The position numbers and the translations under genes were made by a program. From an uncultured Pedobacter sp. (GTDB taxonomy: Bacteria; Bacteroidota; Bacteroidia; Sphingobacteriales; Sphingobacteriaceae), in assembly GCF_913776295.1 (NCBI RefSeq), contig NZ_CAJYOJ010000060.1, positions 1-64,000 on the forward strand: a DNA stretch of 64,000 nt. The letters are read 5' to 3'. This document shows, one piece after another, positions 62,281-64,000 of this stretch. The number at the start of each line of letters is the position of its first letter. Positions within the stretch are counted from its first letter, which is position 1. The notes under the pieces are model-generated. The model had not been told where the DNA came from and did not search any database. It worked only from the letters and a program-made list of their open reading frames with translations.

Positions 62281-63234
62281 ATGAAATTAAATTTAAAACG
62301 CCCTTTAGCATTTTTTGATTTAGAAGCTACCGGAGTTAATGTTGGAGCTGACAGAATCGTTGAAATAGCGATTTTAAAAGCCATGCCTGATGGTTCTGAA
62401 CTTGTTAAAACCTGGCGGGTAAATCCCGAAATGCCGATTCCCCTGCAAACTTCATTGATACATGGTATTTATGATGAAGATATTGCTGACAAACCAACCT
62501 TTAAAACACTGGCAGCAGAAATTGCTGAATTTATCGGAGATAGTGACCTGGCCGGATATAATTCAAATAAATTTGATATCCCTATGCTCTTAGAAGAATT
62601 TTTAAGGGCGGAAATAGATTTCGACATGAGCAACCGTAAATTTGTTGATGTACAGAATATTTTTCACCAGATGGAACAGCGTACCTTAAAAGCAGCCTAT
62701 AAATTCTATTGTCAGGAAGATTTGGTTAATGCACACGCTGCTGAAGCTGATGTAATTGCCACCTACAAAGTTTTACTCGGCCAGCTGGAGATGTATAAAG
62801 AAACCGAGTTTGAGAATAAGCAAGGTGTAAAATGCATTCCGGTAGTAAACGATGTAGATGCGCTGCATATTTTTACTAACATCAATAAACCTGTAGATTT
62901 TGCTGGTCGTTTAGTTTACAATGACAACGATGAGGTGTGTTTTAATTTTGGCAAACACAAAGGTAAAACCACGGCACAGGTATTTTCGGTAGAGCCAAGC
63001 TACTATGCCTGGATGAAAAATGGCGATTTCCCTCTATATACAAAAAAGAAGTTAGATGAGGAGTGGGCAAAATTCAATGCAAAGAAAAATGAAAACAGAC
63101 CAGCCAGACCTCAGCACAATACACCCCAAAATAAACCTCAGTATCAACAGAAACCTCAACCAAAGCCCGAAAAACCGGCTCAGCCAATCAATTCGGATAT
63201 GTTAGAGCAATTGAAAATGAAATTTGGCAAGTAA
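62281..63234 (+). CDS. DnaQ-like 3'-5' exonuclease with a C-terminal extension
   Basis: The 317-residue protein has a DEDDh exonuclease domain (1-170): FFDLEATGVNVGADRIVEIA (Exo I), LAGYNSNKFDIPMLLEEF (Exo II) and NAHAAEADVIATYKVL (Exo III). From about 180-260 follows a region with CFNFGKHKGKTTAQVFSVEPSYYAWM, typical for a DUF3820-type or exodeoxyribonuclease X-like tail. A Pro/Gln-rich linker and a terminal helix come last. Likely a repair or processing exonuclease. It is monocistronic. Confidence 0.9.
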   Translation: MKLNLKRPLAFFDLEATGVNVGADRIVEIAILKAMPDGSELVKTWRVNPEMPIPLQTSLIHGIYDEDIADKPTFKTLAAEIAEFIGDSDLAGYNSNKFDIPMLLEEFLRAEIDFDMSNRKFVDVQNIFHQMEQRTLKAAYKFYCQEDLVNAHAAEADVIATYKVLLGQLEMYKETEFENKQGVKCIPVVNDVDALHIFTNINKPVDFAGRLVYNDNDEVCFNFGKHKGKTTAQVFSVEPSYYAWMKNGDFPLYTKKKLDEEWAKFNAKKNENRPARPQHNTPQNKPQYQQKPQPKPEKPAQPINSDMLEQLKMKFGK

Positions 63235-63277
63235 GTAATAATGGTTAACCGGTTAACTGTTTAATTGGTATAAAACG

Positions 63278-63305
63278 CTATGCGCCATGCGCTTAGCCCT
63301 AAGCT
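63278..63305. repeat. CGCTATGCGC word repeat upstream of the M1 peptidase gene
   Basis: CGCTATGCGCCATGCGC followed by TTAGCCCTAAGC, the latter a short inverted repeat (GCTTAG / CTAAGC). Similar to the block at 52562. Confidence 0.5.
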
Positions 63306-63310
63306 TAAAA

Positions 63311-64000
63311 ATGAAATCTATAAAAATATTCAGCCTGTTATTTTGTGCAACAATTTATGTTAGTGCACAAACCACCTTGCCGATAGCACCCGTGTTTCAG
63401 AAGGCCTATCAGAAAGAAACCAGAAATGTAGATGGCAAGCCCGGTAAACATTATTGGCAAAATACTTCTAAATATGATCTGGATGTTAATTTTAATCCTG
63501 CCAGCCGGTTGTTAAAGGGCAAAGTTCAGGTAACGTACACCAATAACAGTCCGGATACTTTGAAAGAAATCTGGTTTAAACTGTATCCCAATTTATATAA
63601 AAAAGGAACGCCGAGAAAATCAAAACTGTCAACTTCTGATCTCGGTGATGGTGTGGCTATAGAGAAAATGGTAGCGAACGGAAAACCAGTTAATGATTTT
63701 AAGATTGATGGAACAAATATGACAGTTGATGTCCCGGCAGTAATGCCCGGAAAAACCATCAGCTTTTCTATTGATTATAGTTATACTTTAAATAAAGGAT
63801 CACATGTACGTACAGGCCAGGTAGATGATGGTTCGTATTTTGTAGCCTACTTTTTTCCCCGTATTGCGGTTTATGATGATATTGACGGCTGGAATAAATT
63901 CCCATATACGGGTGCGGAAGAATTTTACAATGATTTTGACCAGTTTAATGCTTCTATTACAGTACCGGGAACTTACGGTATATGGGCAACCGGCGATCTG
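63311..64000 (+). CDS. M1-family metallopeptidase, N-terminal part
   Basis: The gene starts at the ATG at 63311 and runs off the right edge in frame (230 codons seen). The protein has a signal peptide (MKSIKIFSLLFCATIYVSAQ). An N-terminal aminopeptidase beta-domain follows, with YWQNTSKYDLDVNFNPASRLLKGKVQVTYTNNSPDTL and YFFPRIAVYDDIDGW, the pattern of Bacteroidota M1 GluZincin peptidases. The HExxH catalytic motif should lie beyond the edge. Confidence 0.9.
   Translation, partial: MKSIKIFSLLFCATIYVSAQTTLPIAPVFQKAYQKETRNVDGKPGKHYWQNTSKYDLDVNFNPASRLLKGKVQVTYTNNSPDTLKEIWFKLYPNLYKKGTPRKSKLSTSDLGDGVAIEKMVANGKPVNDFKIDGTNMTVDVPAVMPGKTISFSIDYSYTLNKGSHVRTGQVDDGSYFVAYFFPRIAVYDDIDGWNKFPYTGAEEFYNDFDQFNASITVPGTYGIWATGDL

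Overview
The window is ordinary chromosome of a Bacteroidota bacterium, most likely a Pedobacter-like member of the Sphingobacteriaceae. The evidence is the AT-rich sequence, A-rich leaders instead of strong Shine-Dalgarno sites, several upstream boxes of the Bacteroidota -7 type (TAnnTTTG), and family content: GLPGLI protein beside a large TonB-type outer membrane protein, a DnaQ/GIY-YIG fusion, DUF3857 proteins, DUF2795, LytTR regulators and a zeaxanthin-type carotenoid pathway. I see no rRNA, tRNA, CRISPR array, prophage or integrative element. The only transposon trace is an IS4-like transposase fragment cut by the left edge.

Layout. 0-1.3 kb: IS4-like fragment, then three tandem copies of a ~198-bp non-coding repeat. 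1.3-8.9 kb: a secreted protein of unknown function, then a tetR-tolC-adaptor-RND efflux operon on the minus strand. 9-13.5 kb: crtZ, a lipoprotein, murB, an ECF sigma factor and crtI. 14-21 kb: an S9 peptidase, yidC and pyrG. 21-26 kb: a TonB-type outer membrane protein with a GLPGLI partner, and small envelope proteins. 26-30 kb: a MarR-GNAT fusion, kdsB, a deoxynucleoside kinase and trpS. 30.8-37.7 kb: plsC-gatC, an ABC ATPase, a PduO-type cobalamin adenosyltransferase, DUF2795, a 52-residue membrane peptide, ispD, queA and an FtsX/MacB-like permease. 38-44.5 kb: an aminotransferase, a CDF metal exporter, a Nudix protein, bioA with two degenerate copies of its own 3' end, and the exonuclease/UvrC-like fusion. 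44.6-49 kb: two orphan response regulators, then a MerR/B12-binding regulator-crtB-idi operon. 49-57 kb: a Nei-like glycosylase, a HipA-like kinase/DUF3037 pair, an SF1 helicase and topB. 57-64 kb: an L,D-transpeptidase, two adjacent DUF3857 proteins, a DnaQ-like exonuclease and the start of an M1 metallopeptidase.

How the genes fit together. Isoprenoid and carotenoid genes recur across the window: ispD, idi, crtB, crtI and crtZ. The lycopene cyclase is not here. crtB and idi are translationally coupled behind a MerR regulator that keeps the CarH/LitR adenosylcobalamin-photoreceptor motifs (W-x9-EH and E-x-H-x2-G). An 8-bp inverted repeat lies directly before its start codon, and a cobalamin adenosyltransferase is encoded 13 kb away. 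Light- and B12-gated pigment synthesis is therefore a reasonable inference.

The most unusual non-coding material is (i) a dispersed repeat family of about 110-200 bp with six copies in three places, (ii) a partial triplication of the bioA 3' end in which each copy is followed by a perfect GTCGTAGC hairpin, and (iii) several different short-word repeats confined to gaps between genes. All functions are read from sequence patterns only; no database search was possible.
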